Source: Gammaproteobacteria bacterium
Lineage (GTDB): Bacteria; Pseudomonadota; Gammaproteobacteria; Xanthomonadales; SZUA-36
Length of the DNA stretch: 39,830 bases
Assembly (NCBI GenBank): GCA_021772935.1
Contig: JAJFLA010000010.1
Location: forward strand, 1-39,830
Direction: 5' to 3'
Both the position numbers and the translations under genes were made by a program. Position 1 is the first letter of the stretch. Every line of letters starts with the position of its first letter. Positions 1 through 8,149 of this stretch are shown here, in pieces. The notes beneath the pieces were generated by a model that made no database searches, had not been told where the DNA came from, and saw nothing but the letters and a program-made list of their open reading frames with translations.

Positions 1-2
1 GT

Positions 3-140
3 CTGCCTGCGGGTTTGACCGCATCGGGTCTTCCGGTGGGTATGGAAATCGATGGGCCGGAGCAGACGGATCGCCACCTGCTTGGCGTGGCCAAGACACT
101 GGAGAGCATCATTGCTTTCCAGGGCAGGCCGCCGCACTAA
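3..140 (+). CDS. Amidase family protein, C-terminal fragment
   Basis: The window opens inside a gene. Frame 3 reads 45 residues to a TAA at 138-140. The fragment contains PAGLTASGLPVGMEI, which matches the C-terminal end of amidase-signature (AS) enzymes such as GatA-like and acylamidase proteins, where a (P)AG.(T).(G)LPVG.(Q/E) stretch is typical. The catalytic Ser-Ser-Lys part lies outside the window, so the substrate cannot be told. AS amidases hydrolyse amides to acid plus ammonia, which would fit beside a penicillin acylase, but that link is inference. No terminator hairpin is visible after the stop. Confidence 0.7.
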   Translation: MPAGLTASGLPVGMEIDGPEQTDRHLLGVAKTLESIIAFQGRPPH

Positions 141-418
141 ATCACTCTACGCGGAAGCGACCGGGTTCCAACTGTCCTCTTTTGTGTGGACATCGGGGTC
201 GTTATCAATTCATTAGTATTACAAACTCAAGAAATTATACTTTTATATTGTATCGCTTTACTGTAAACCAATAATTTATGTGTCCATTGCCAACGCTCTG
301 ACGACTTTTAAAAAAATAAAACTTCTCCGGCAGTTGTAAAGCGAAATAGTTTAGGTATAAAGTAATATTACAGTGGTCTTGTCTAGTCATGAACGATCTA
401 CTTTTGAGGACATTATTA
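141..418. other. AT-rich intergenic region upstream of the first TonB receptor
   Basis: The 278 bp between the amidase stop and the receptor start are clearly more AT-rich than the flanking genes and show no convincing coding sequence. They hold one candidate promoter (listed separately) and no recognisable repeat. A short antisense reading frame crosses the region into the receptor gene; it has no family features and is judged spurious. Confidence 0.5.
334..361 (+). promoter_or_regulatory. Candidate sigma-70 promoter for the TonB receptor
   Basis: A TTGTAA box (334-339) is followed, after 16 bp, by TATAAA (356-361). This is close to the TTGACA/TATAAT consensus. It would give a 5' leader of about 50 nt before the chosen ATG at 419. 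The assignment is by sequence resemblance only. Confidence 0.4.
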
Positions 419-2677
419 ATGAGCACAAAAAATAGAGTTTTGAAATGGGGTCTGGGTCTTCTAATGGGTAGTGCCATCGTAGGTACAGCAATTGCCCAGG
501 AACTTGAAGAGGTTATTGTTACCGCCCAACACAGAGAACAGAATATTCAGGATGTGCCAATAGCGATTACGGCACTTGGTTCGGCTCAACTGGAAGCCGC
601 TGGAATTTTTGATGGAACAACCATTGCGCTGAATGTCCCCGGCATGGCTTATGCAGAGTTTGCACCAGGTCAGGTACTCATTTCGATTCGCGGTATCACT
701 TCCGCGGATGATGGTGCCGGACTTGATAATTCGGTCGCGCTGTTTCTCGACGGTGTCTATATCGGGCGACAGGCGGGCATCAATTTTGATATGTTTGACT
801 TGGAGCGCGTCGAAGTACTGAAAGGCCCTCAGGGCACTTTGTTTGGGCGTAATGCGATCGCCGGTGCCATAAACGTCGTGACTTCAAAACCGGCAGATGA
901 GTTTGGTGCAAAAGTTGCGTTGACGGTAGGTAACGAAGGTATCCTGAGGTACCAGGGTCTTGTTACTGGCCCACTAAGCGAAAACCTGGCCGGCAAGCTG
1001 GTGTTTAATCATCGCGAACATGATGGCTTCGTCCGCAATACGCTTTTGAATAAAGATGTTCAGGATGAGGATTATTCATCTGTGAGGGGGCAGTTGCAGC
1101 TGAGCCTGGATACATCAAAATGGCTGTTATCCGCAGATTACATGGATGACGATAGAGATGCCATGGGGCGTGCACCCATTGCAAACGGAAATTTCGATTA
1201 TGTTGGGACAGCTATTGCTCTGGGTGCTGGTCAGCCCGGAACGAACGCATCGCCAATCGATGGGTTCTCAAGGCGTGAAAGTTCAGGCATCAGCTTACAG
1301 GGCGACATAGAGTTCGATAAAGGTGTCCTGACGACTATCACGGGTTTGCGCGACACCGAATCCAACTTTAATATGGAATCGATCGGTGCACCTGCCGGCG
1401 GTGGCTTTGATTTGGCTGCCGGGGTTTATGGTGTCGATGTCAATGACGCTATTGACGAAGCAATCGATACCGTCTCCCAGGAATTACGTTGGAGCTCTGA
1501 TACTGGCGGAAACTTCGATTACGTGGCTGGTTTGTATTACTTCACGGAAGATACAGATCGTGTAGAAGAATTCAAACTCGATAGAAATACGGTAGCGACC
1601 GGGCAAGTCACGGTCGGTAACGAATACACTCGTACTCAGAATGAGACCACAAGTTATGCAGCTTATGGACAGGCCAATTGGCACCTGAATGATCGTTGGA
1701 CACTGACAGGTGGTGGGCGTTTTACGAAGGATGAACGTGATTATATCGCCACTGCTGTCAACTGTGGCCTGAGCGAAGAGGTAAAGGCAGCCGCTGGATT
1801 CCCTAACTTCGCGCCTTGTGGGGGTGTGGGTTCGAGCTTGAGAATTATCGCAGAGGTGTTTGAGTTACCCGCCTCAGATTCCTGGACAGACTTTTCACCG
1901 ATGCTATCAGCGCAATTCCGGGCGAATGATGACCTGACATATTTTGCTACAATATCAACGGGTTATAAATCGGGTGGATTCGCCGGGTCACAGGGCGTTG
2001 CATCCGCTGCGACCAACCCGGTTAATCCCGAAGATGTAGTCAATTATGAACTGGGGTTCAAAGGTGATTTCGCAAACAAAACTCTGCGCATTAATGCCTC
2101 AGTTTTCTTTATGGATTACACGGATCTGCAGGTTGTTCGGTTTGGCCCCGTTCCCGGTTCAGCTTTTGGCACCTTCCAGACGACCAATGTTGGCAGTGCG
2201 GACATTTTCGGTGTGGAAGTTGATTATCTTTGGAGGGCAACCGAAAACTTCTCAATTTCCGGATACTACGCTTACCTCGATACAGAAATTGATGGGCTGA
2301 CGCTAAATACAGCAACCGGTCCCCAGGATTTTTCCGGGTTGCCTTTACGTCAGTCACCGAAGAACTCCTATAGTGTGGTTCTGGATTATAGTATGGCAAC
2401 CGGTTCCGGCGAGGTTGATTTTAGGGCTCAATACGCCTTTGTTGATGATCAGTTCAATGATTATCCAACGCTCACCGAGACGATCATCGAACAAGCCAAG
2501 TTGCTTGACGCGAGTGTTACCTGGACATCCTCAGAGGGCAGGTACCAACTGGTCTTGTGGGGTAAGAACCTGACCGATGAGCGCTATATTACTCATTCCT
2601 ATCGAATCGGTCCCGGCTCGATTGGTGTCTGGAGTGATCCGATCACATTTGGTATCTCTGCGACCATGGTATATTAG
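419..2677 (+). CDS. TonB-dependent outer-membrane receptor
   Basis: Outer-membrane beta-barrel for active uptake of a large or scarce ligand, powered by TonB-ExbBD. The chosen ATG (419) has GAGG 9 bases upstream; an in-frame ATG 30 bases earlier (389) has no good ribosome site. The product starts with a signal peptide (hydrophobic GLGLLMGSAIVGTAIAQ), then the TonB-box/plug opening EEVIVTAQHREQNIQDVPIAI. The plug has the RGI motif (SIRGITSADDG) and the LKGPQGTLFGRNA motif. The C-terminus ends in an aromatic residue after alternating strands (ISATMVY), as expected for a barrel. About 750 residues is normal. The plug type is common among proteobacterial receptors of unknown substrate. Its position upstream of an acylase and a CoA-ligase operon suggests an organic ligand rather than a siderophore, but this is inference. 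Confidence 0.93.
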   Translation: MSTKNRVLKWGLGLLMGSAIVGTAIAQELEEVIVTAQHREQNIQDVPIAITALGSAQLEAAGIFDGTTIALNVPGMAYAEFAPGQVLISIRGITSADDGAGLDNSVALFLDGVYIGRQAGINFDMFDLERVEVLKGPQGTLFGRNAIAGAINVVTSKPADEFGAKVALTVGNEGILRYQGLVTGPLSENLAGKLVFNHREHDGFVRNTLLNKDVQDEDYSSVRGQLQLSLDTSKWLLSADYMDDDRDAMGRAPIANGNFDYVGTAIALGAGQPGTNASPIDGFSRRESSGISLQGDIEFDKGVLTTITGLRDTESNFNMESIGAPAGGGFDLAAGVYGVDVNDAIDEAIDTVSQELRWSSDTGGNFDYVAGLYYFTEDTDRVEEFKLDRNTVATGQVTVGNEYTRTQNETTSYAAYGQANWHLNDRWTLTGGGRFTKDERDYIATAVNCGLSEEVKAAAGFPNFAPCGGVGSSLRIIAEVFELPASDSWTDFSPMLSAQFRANDDLTYFATISTGYKSGGFAGSQGVASAATNPVNPEDVVNYELGFKGDFANKTLRINASVFFMDYTDLQVVRFGPVPGSAFGTFQTTNVGSADIFGVEVDYLWRATENFSISGYYAYLDTEIDGLTLNTATGPQDFSGLPLRQSPKNSYSVVLDYSMATGSGEVDFRAQYAFVDDQFNDYPTLTETIIEQAKLLDASVTWTSSEGRYQLVLWGKNLTDERYITHSYRIGPGSIGVWSDPITFGISATMVY

Positions 2678-2776
2678 AATGTGATGGCAGAAATTAGCGT
2701 CATCGCGATAGTTCTGGTGAACACTGACCTTATGTTTCAAGGTTGACCGTACACCGGGTTATGAGCAATACATAAG

Positions 2777-2803
2777 AAGGGCGCCAATGTGCGCCCTTTT
2801 TTT
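2777..2803 (+). terminator. Rho-independent terminator after the TonB receptor
   Basis: An 8-bp perfect stem AAGGGCGC / GCGCCCTT with a 6-nt loop is followed by a run of seven T. It lies about 100 bp after the receptor stop. It overlaps an upstream in-frame ATG of the next reading frame, which is one reason to place the acylase start at 2814 instead. Confidence 0.85.
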
Positions 2804-2813
2804 GAGGTGCGGT

Positions 2814-5174
2814 ATGCATAAATTATTCGTCGCCATGTTGGCAATGTTGCTATCGGCCTGTGTGGTTGATCCACCGAGGAATCTGTCACAGGTTCACGTT
2901 GTCAGAGACAATTTTGGTGTCCCTCATATATATGCCAATGATATTTATGGGCTGTATTTTGGGTATGGCTATTCTGTTGCCCAGGACCGCTTGTTCCAGA
3001 TGGAAATGACCCGCCGCAGCACACAGGGTACGGTTGCCGAAGTGCTGGGTACGCAGTACCTGGACTACGATAAGGAAGCCCGTAAGATATTTGAACCCGC
3101 CTCTATTCACCGGCAAATGGGGGCACTTACTGAAAAGGACAGGGATATTTTTGTCGGTTTTGCCGCCGGTATGAATGCCTGGCTTGAAGCAGTTCGTGCC
3201 AGGCCCGGTAAACGGATGCCAAAACAGTTTATCGACAACGGCTTTGAACCCGGTGAATGGTCAGCGTATGACGTTGCAATGATTTTTATCGGCACCATGG
3301 CGAACCGCTATGGTGATTTCAACACGGAACTGGATAATCTTAAGATATACCAGTCGCTTGTCGCCCAGCACGGCGAGGACCAGGCCAGGCAACTATTCGA
3401 TCTGCTGAATCCCCGTTTCACAGATAATGCACCGACGACCATTGCCCGCGCAGACTGGTCGGCGCCGGTACCGGATAATCTTGCTGTGATACCTCAGGCA
3501 CGGGCTGCCACGGTCAATCATGTAGCGAATCAGCTGGCGTTTTCGGCACCGGCAAGCACCGGCTTCAGTAATGTGTATGTGCTTGGCAAAGACAAGGTGG
3601 AGGGCGCTAGCTCCATCCTTGTTAATGGACCGCAGTTTGGCTGGTTCAACCCGGCTTATGTGTACTCTGTCGGTATGCATGGAGCCGGCATTGATGCCGT
3701 TGGCAATACACCTTTTGCTTATCCGATGATTATGTTTGGTCATAATCAATCGATTACCTGGGGTAGCACCTGGGCCGGTGGTGACATTGTTGACATCTAT
3801 GCCGAGCAGCTTAATCCAGAGAATTCAAAGCAGTATTTTTATCGGGGTGAATACCGGGATTTTCAGCATCGTGTTGAAGTCATCCATATTCGTGGTGCCG
3901 AATCCATTGAGCTGGATGTATATCGATCCGTCCATGGCCCCATCCTGCAAGACGATGTTAAAAACGGTGTTGCTTATGCAAAACACAGGGCCTGGGATGG
4001 TGGTGAACTTGATACCTTGTTGGCGTGGGTCGCAGCCACACGGGCAGATGACTTTGAAACGTGGAAAGTTGAGGCTGCGAAGTCGGCGATTAACGTCAAT
4101 ATGTATTTTGCGGATGTCCACGGGAATATTGGTTACTTCTTTGGTGGACAATATCCACAAAGGGCTGCCGGTCATGATAATCGTTTTCCGGTAACCGGGG
4201 ATGGCAGCATGGACTGGGGTGGCCGTATGCCGGTTGAACTGGCAAACCCGCATGTAAAAAACCCACAGTCCGACTTTGTAGCCAACTGGAACAACAAACC
4301 GGGACAGGGTGTCATGAATCCGGATTTCTTTTTTTACAGTTGGTCGGAGGCCGACCGAATCGATATCTTGCATGATGCGCTTGTCGGTCGCGACACATTT
4401 ACGGATAACGAAGCCTGGGCTCTGTTAACGAAGAGCTCCTATGCTGATGTTCACGCAGCCTATTTGTTACCAATGATTAATAGCGCCGTGCTGGAACACA
4501 AAGATGAAGCCTTGCGTGAGCTGAATGGGATACTGCAAAACTGGAACCGGCAATCGCTGGATAAAAACAATGACGGATACTACGACGGCGCTGCGACCGC
4601 AATTTTCCGCACTTTTACAGGTGTGTTGCTCAAAAACGTGCTTGCTGATGATCTTGGAGAAGTTTTTGGGCTGTTTTCGAGTGTTGGTTATCCGACTGTG
4701 GATAAACCAAGCAGTGCCGGTACCAACATCCAGGCTGGTATGAAAGCGGTGATCGAATCGCTCTCCGGCAGGGGCGACTACGATCTTCTCAACGGTATGC
4801 CGGTGTCTGCCGTGATCATTCAGGCACTTTACCAAACAATTGATCAGTTGGTGGCGGAGCAGGGCAATGCAATAACAGCCTATCGCCTGCCGGTGGCGAC
4901 AAGACCATTTTCCAACAAGAACTTTCTCGGTATCCCCCAGGCAGGCAGTGATGAACTCAAGGTCGCGGCTATCGAACAAAACCGTGGTACGGAAAACAAC
5001 ATGATTGTCATGAAGGAAAATTCGATTGAGGGCTGGGAGGTAACACCGCCGGGACAAAATGGATTTATCGGACCTGACGGTGAAAGGGGCCCGCACTATG
5101 ATGACCAATTCGATATGTACCAGGATTTTGGCAGGAAACGCATGTGGTTTTTATGCCGAGGATGTCCAGGCTAA
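2814..5174 (+). CDS. Penicillin G acylase homologue (Ntn hydrolase), 3' end frameshifted
   Basis: Hydrolyses side-chain amides; the E. coli enzyme prefers phenylacetyl amides and releases phenylacetate. From the ATG at 2814 (GAGG upstream) the product begins with a lipoprotein signal, MLLSAC, suggesting a membrane-anchored periplasmic enzyme. The precursor has an alpha chain, a spacer, then the autoprocessing site GF/SNVYVLG at about residue 252. The new N-terminal Ser is followed at the right spacing by NGPQF (beta-Gln23 equivalent), a GST(W)AGGD loop and ANWNN (beta-Asn241 equivalent). The beta-69 position is Trp rather than the Ala of E. coli; this residue serves through its backbone. The reading frame stops early at 5172-5174. 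Removing one T from the T5 run at 5148-5152 restores about 17 further residues (WFYAEDVQANK...) resembling the E. coli C-terminus and ending at 5217. The break is either a real frameshift or a homopolymer error. Confidence 0.9.
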   Translation: MHKLFVAMLAMLLSACVVDPPRNLSQVHVVRDNFGVPHIYANDIYGLYFGYGYSVAQDRLFQMEMTRRSTQGTVAEVLGTQYLDYDKEARKIFEPASIHRQMGALTEKDRDIFVGFAAGMNAWLEAVRARPGKRMPKQFIDNGFEPGEWSAYDVAMIFIGTMANRYGDFNTELDNLKIYQSLVAQHGEDQARQLFDLLNPRFTDNAPTTIARADWSAPVPDNLAVIPQARAATVNHVANQLAFSAPASTGFSNVYVLGKDKVEGASSILVNGPQFGWFNPAYVYSVGMHGAGIDAVGNTPFAYPMIMFGHNQSITWGSTWAGGDIVDIYAEQLNPENSKQYFYRGEYRDFQHRVEVIHIRGAESIELDVYRSVHGPILQDDVKNGVAYAKHRAWDGGELDTLLAWVAATRADDFETWKVEAAKSAINVNMYFADVHGNIGYFFGGQYPQRAAGHDNRFPVTGDGSMDWGGRMPVELANPHVKNPQSDFVANWNNKPGQGVMNPDFFFYSWSEADRIDILHDALVGRDTFTDNEAWALLTKSSYADVHAAYLLPMINSAVLEHKDEALRELNGILQNWNRQSLDKNNDGYYDGAATAIFRTFTGVLLKNVLADDLGEVFGLFSSVGYPTVDKPSSAGTNIQAGMKAVIESLSGRGDYDLLNGMPVSAVIIQALYQTIDQLVAEQGNAITAYRLPVATRPFSNKNFLGIPQAGSDELKVAAIEQNRGTENNMIVMKENSIEGWEVTPPGQNGFIGPDGERGPHYDDQFDMYQDFGRKRMWFLCRGCPG

Positions 5175-5216
5175 CAAAGTTTCAGAGGAGATTATTAGCT
5201 ATGTGCGGAAGCAGTG

Positions 5217-5687
5217 ATGGATATCATGTTGGATAGTGAGGATTCTCTTGCCCGAATACGGGCGCGTTGTGAAAAAGAACCTTACCCTAAATTGTTGGGG
5301 ATTGAAGTACTTGAAATAAATCCCGGTTACGCCAGGGTATCAATGCAATTTACACCTGAAATGCAGAATATCTTCGGCATGCTGCATGGTGGCGCAGTAT
5401 TTTCGCTTCTGGATGAAGCCTTCCAGCTTGCCTGTAATGCCCGTGGTGAAGTCGCGGTGGCCCAGCAGGTCAGTGTCTATTTTCTAGCGGCAGCAAAACC
5501 CGGTGCAAATCTGATCGCAGAGGCGAAAGAGGTGAACGCGACGCGTAAAACCGCGCTTTATGAAGTCCTGGTTTTCGAGTTGGAAGCCGATGGTCAGTCC
5601 GGTCGCAGGCTGGCCACGGCACAGGCCATGGCCTACCGAAAGGGTGGTGAGTTGCCGTTTAATGAGAATGGTGAACTGAATCTATAG
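5217..5687 (+). CDS. PaaI-type hotdog acyl-CoA thioesterase
   Basis: Hydrolyses acyl- or aryl-CoA esters, probably to free trapped CoA. About 156 residues, the usual size of the PaaI/YdiI hotdog family. The signature HGGAVFSLLDEAF (His-Gly-Gly and catalytic Asp/Glu on the hot-dog helix) is at about residues 60-72, followed by VSVYFLAAAKPG. The ATG at 5217 overlaps the TGA (5215-5217) that would end the acylase in its restored frame, suggesting translational coupling. A GTG at 5214 and an ATG at 5226 are alternative starts. PaaI relatives act on phenylacetyl-CoA intermediates, which fits a neighbour that releases phenylacetate, but the substrate is not shown. Confidence 0.85.
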   Translation: MDIMLDSEDSLARIRARCEKEPYPKLLGIEVLEINPGYARVSMQFTPEMQNIFGMLHGGAVFSLLDEAFQLACNARGEVAVAQQVSVYFLAAAKPGANLIAEAKEVNATRKTALYEVLVFELEADGQSGRRLATAQAMAYRKGGELPFNENGELNL

Positions 5688-5794
5688 TGGGTCTGGCCTG
5701 ATCGCCACCATATTCTGCTGGCCAGGTTTGCGTCATGTTTTAAACCATGCAATAAAGATGGTGCCCTGCGGATAGGGAATGTTCGTTTACGCTC

Positions 5795-5800
5795 TATAAT
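5795..5800 (+). promoter_or_regulatory. Possible -10 element before the SDR operon
   Basis: A perfect TATAAT lies 27 bp before the SDR start, in the 139-bp gap after the thioesterase. No good -35 box is present at 16-18 bp, so the promoter would need an activator or is not real. An AAGGA ribosome site follows at 5816-5820. Confidence 0.3.
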
Positions 5801-5826
5801 GGCGGTATTAAATACAAGGAAAAACC

Positions 5827-6582
5827 ATGGCAGGAGTCGAAGGCAGGGTTGCGTTGGTAACAGGTGCTGGCCGCGGGATCGGGCGTGAAACCGCGAAACT
5901 GCTGACATCAAGAGGTGCCCGGGTGATGTGTGTTGCCCGTAGTGAAAAAGAGTTGGCCAAAACCGGCATGGAATACACCGCGGCCGACCTGGGAACGGTT
6001 GAGGGCTGCAGATTGGTGGTTTCGGAGACTGAGCAACGGCTTGGGCCCATCGACATTTTTATTTGCAATCACGGCATTGGTTCTGCCCATGAGCGTGTAA
6101 TTTGGGAGCAGGATAGACGAACCTGGGAAGAGACCATGCGGATCAACCTGGATGGCCCGTTTCACTTGTCGCAATTGGTGGTGAGGGGGATGGTAGAGCG
6201 CGGCTATGGGCGTGTGGTGTATACCAGTTCTACGGCTGCTCAAACTGCTGAACACGCCGGGTGTGCGTATAACAGCTCCAAAAGTGGTCTCTTGGGTTTG
6301 ATGCGCTCGGTATCCCAGGATGGTGGTGGATTTGGTGTGACTTCAAATGCTGTTTTACCGGGTTGGGTGCGTACCGAGATGGCCGAACGTTCGGCCAGGT
6401 CAGAGGCCGAACAGCGCCGTATCACGGCTGAAGAAGTATGGCAGGAGCGTGCTGCCCTGTATCCGCCAGGCAGGGTTGCTACACCGCTTGAGGTGGCCGA
6501 GATGATCGCCTTTCTGGCCTCAGAGGAATCGAGTGGTGTCAGTGGGCAATCGATTACAGTTGCGCTCGGTGGTAGCTTGTAG
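5827..6582 (+). CDS. Short-chain dehydrogenase/reductase (SDR)
   Basis: NAD(P)-dependent oxidoreductase of the classical SDR family, 251 residues. It shows the cofactor motif TGAGRGIG (about residues 13-20), the NHG turn (variant of NNAG), the catalytic Ser in YTSSTA, the Tyr-Lys pair in YNSSK and the PGWVRTEM loop. The C-terminal SGVSGQSITVALGGSL is typical of FabG-like members. An AAGGA ribosome site lies 6 bp before the ATG. The gene is followed after 25 bp by an acyl-CoA ligase, so the substrate may be a hydroxyacyl- or alicyclic compound in the same pathway. The exact reaction cannot be told from sequence. Confidence 0.88.
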   Translation: MAGVEGRVALVTGAGRGIGRETAKLLTSRGARVMCVARSEKELAKTGMEYTAADLGTVEGCRLVVSETEQRLGPIDIFICNHGIGSAHERVIWEQDRRTWEETMRINLDGPFHLSQLVVRGMVERGYGRVVYTSSTAAQTAEHAGCAYNSSKSGLLGLMRSVSQDGGGFGVTSNAVLPGWVRTEMAERSARSEAEQRRITAEEVWQERAALYPPGRVATPLEVAEMIAFLASEESSGVSGQSITVALGGSL

Positions 6583-6607
6583 GTCTGGGTAAGGACATAT
6601 CACCGCA

Positions 6608-8149
6608 ATGAAACAGGACACCTGGATCGACCACTTCTCGAAGCTAACTGCCAACAAGCCTGCCATTATTTTTGGTGGTCGTGAGCAAAGTTATGCGCAA
6701 CTTGCCGATGGAATCGCCAGGCTTGCCATGGTCTTGAAACAGCAATTCGGGATTAAGAAAGGTGACCGGATTGCCTGGCTCGGTAACAACAGCCCGAAGA
6801 TTATCGAAGCCTTGTTTGCATGTGCTAAAACAGGTGCCATCCTGGTACCACTTAACTGGCGCTTGGCTGTGCCGGAACTGGTGCAGATCCTGGCCGATGC
6901 AGAGGTATCTCTGCTCATTGTCGGTGATGACCAGGTGGAGACGGCTGTTGCTATTGCTACTCAGCTGAAAAACTGCCCGCTGGTCCATGCATACGGGCTT
7001 CCACAAGCTGACACACAATCCGGTTCATGGCCGGTTTTACAGACATTGCAGGACCAGCTCAAAGATATGCTTCCCATACATACCGACCGACCCGAAAACC
7101 CGGTTTTAATCCTTTATACCTCTGGAACAAGCGGCAAACCCAAAGGTGTCGTGTTAACCCAGGATGCGCTCATGTGGAGTGCCCGGAACAGCGTTCTTAT
7201 GCACGGTATGACTGCATCCGACCATATCCTGATGGTTCTGCCAATGTTTCATGCGGGCGGAATTAACATACAGACACTGCCAGCTCTTTCAGTGGGCGCG
7301 ACTATCAGCTTACACGAGGTATTTGAACCCGGTCGGGTGTTGGCTCAAATCACAAGTGGCCGACCGACACTCACGGCTCTGGTGCCGACGCAGATCAGTG
7401 CATTGACCACACACCCGGACTGGAACAAGACGGACGTCAATCAGCTACGTAGCGTCACTACCGGATCCACGCTTGTTCCGGATTTCTGTGTTGAAGCCTG
7501 GGCTCAGCGCGGTGTAACCGCGTTACAGGTTTATGGTACGACTGAAACTTGTGCGGTTGCTATCCACCAGACCTGTGAGAATGTTGAATCGACTTCGGGT
7601 TCTATGGGCAGACCTGCAGCGCATTGTAAGATCCGTGTGGTCGATGATGATGGTGTGGAGATTCCGGTTGGTGAGCACGGTGAAATCCTGATCAAGGGGC
7701 CTGGCGTTTTCAAGGAGTACTGGCGTGACCCGGCAGCCACTGAGCAGGCCTTGACCGATGGCTGGTTCCACAGTAGTGATATCGGTTTTCAACGTGCTGA
7801 CGGCACCTATGTGATCTCAGACCGGAAAGCTGATCTCATCATCTCTGGTGGGGAAAACATATACCCTGCGGAGTTGGAGGCGATCCTGAATGGGCACCCT
7901 GAAATCATTGAAGCAGCGGTGATTGCACAGGCAGATGAACGATGGGGTGAAGTACCTGTTGCTTTGGTTGTAACCACTGCTGACAGTGGCCTGGACAAGG
8001 AAGGCGTGAAAGCCTTGTTCAATGACAGGCTGGCCCGTTTCAAGCACCCGCGGCAGGTCCAACTTGTCGCACAATTGCCACGTAATGCCATGGGTAAAAT
8101 TGAAAAATTTAAATTGCGTAGGTGGTTTGTAACTGAGCAGGAGTTCTGA
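6608..8149 (+). CDS. AMP-forming acyl-CoA synthetase (ligase)
   Basis: Activates a carboxylic acid to its CoA thioester with ATP. 513 residues, normal for the ANL superfamily. Motifs in order: P-loop YTSGTSGKPKG (about 168-178), MFHAGG, YGTTET (A5), GWFHSSDIG (A7), ISGGENIYPAELE (A8 hinge) and PRNAMGKIEK with the catalytic Lys (A10). The overall look is that of medium/long-chain or MenE/FadD3-like ligases rather than a clear benzoate-CoA ligase, but substrate class cannot be fixed by eye. Its stop TGA is followed directly by the ATG of the next gene, so the two are probably translationally coupled. It may supply an aromatic or alicyclic CoA ester to the pathway downstream; this is inference. 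Confidence 0.9.
   Translation: MKQDTWIDHFSKLTANKPAIIFGGREQSYAQLADGIARLAMVLKQQFGIKKGDRIAWLGNNSPKIIEALFACAKTGAILVPLNWRLAVPELVQILADAEVSLLIVGDDQVETAVAIATQLKNCPLVHAYGLPQADTQSGSWPVLQTLQDQLKDMLPIHTDRPENPVLILYTSGTSGKPKGVVLTQDALMWSARNSVLMHGMTASDHILMVLPMFHAGGINIQTLPALSVGATISLHEVFEPGRVLAQITSGRPTLTALVPTQISALTTHPDWNKTDVNQLRSVTTGSTLVPDFCVEAWAQRGVTALQVYGTTETCAVAIHQTCENVESTSGSMGRPAAHCKIRVVDDDGVEIPVGEHGEILIKGPGVFKEYWRDPAATEQALTDGWFHSSDIGFQRADGTYVISDRKADLIISGGENIYPAELEAILNGHPEIIEAAVIAQADERWGEVPVALVVTTADSGLDKEGVKALFNDRLARFKHPRQVQLVAQLPRNAMGKIEKFKLRRWFVTEQEF

Noticed and set aside
4467-5108. 213-codon open frame on the minus strand inside the penicillin acylase gene
   Set aside because: Fully antisense to a gene with a clear catalytic signature; low-complexity Arg/His-rich product with no family features.
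6608-8149. Firm call as benzoate-CoA or 4-hydroxybenzoate-CoA ligase
   Set aside because: Motifs show only the general ANL ligase fold; the sequence looks at least as close to fatty-acyl or MenE-like ligases, and the gene is not in the bcr operon.
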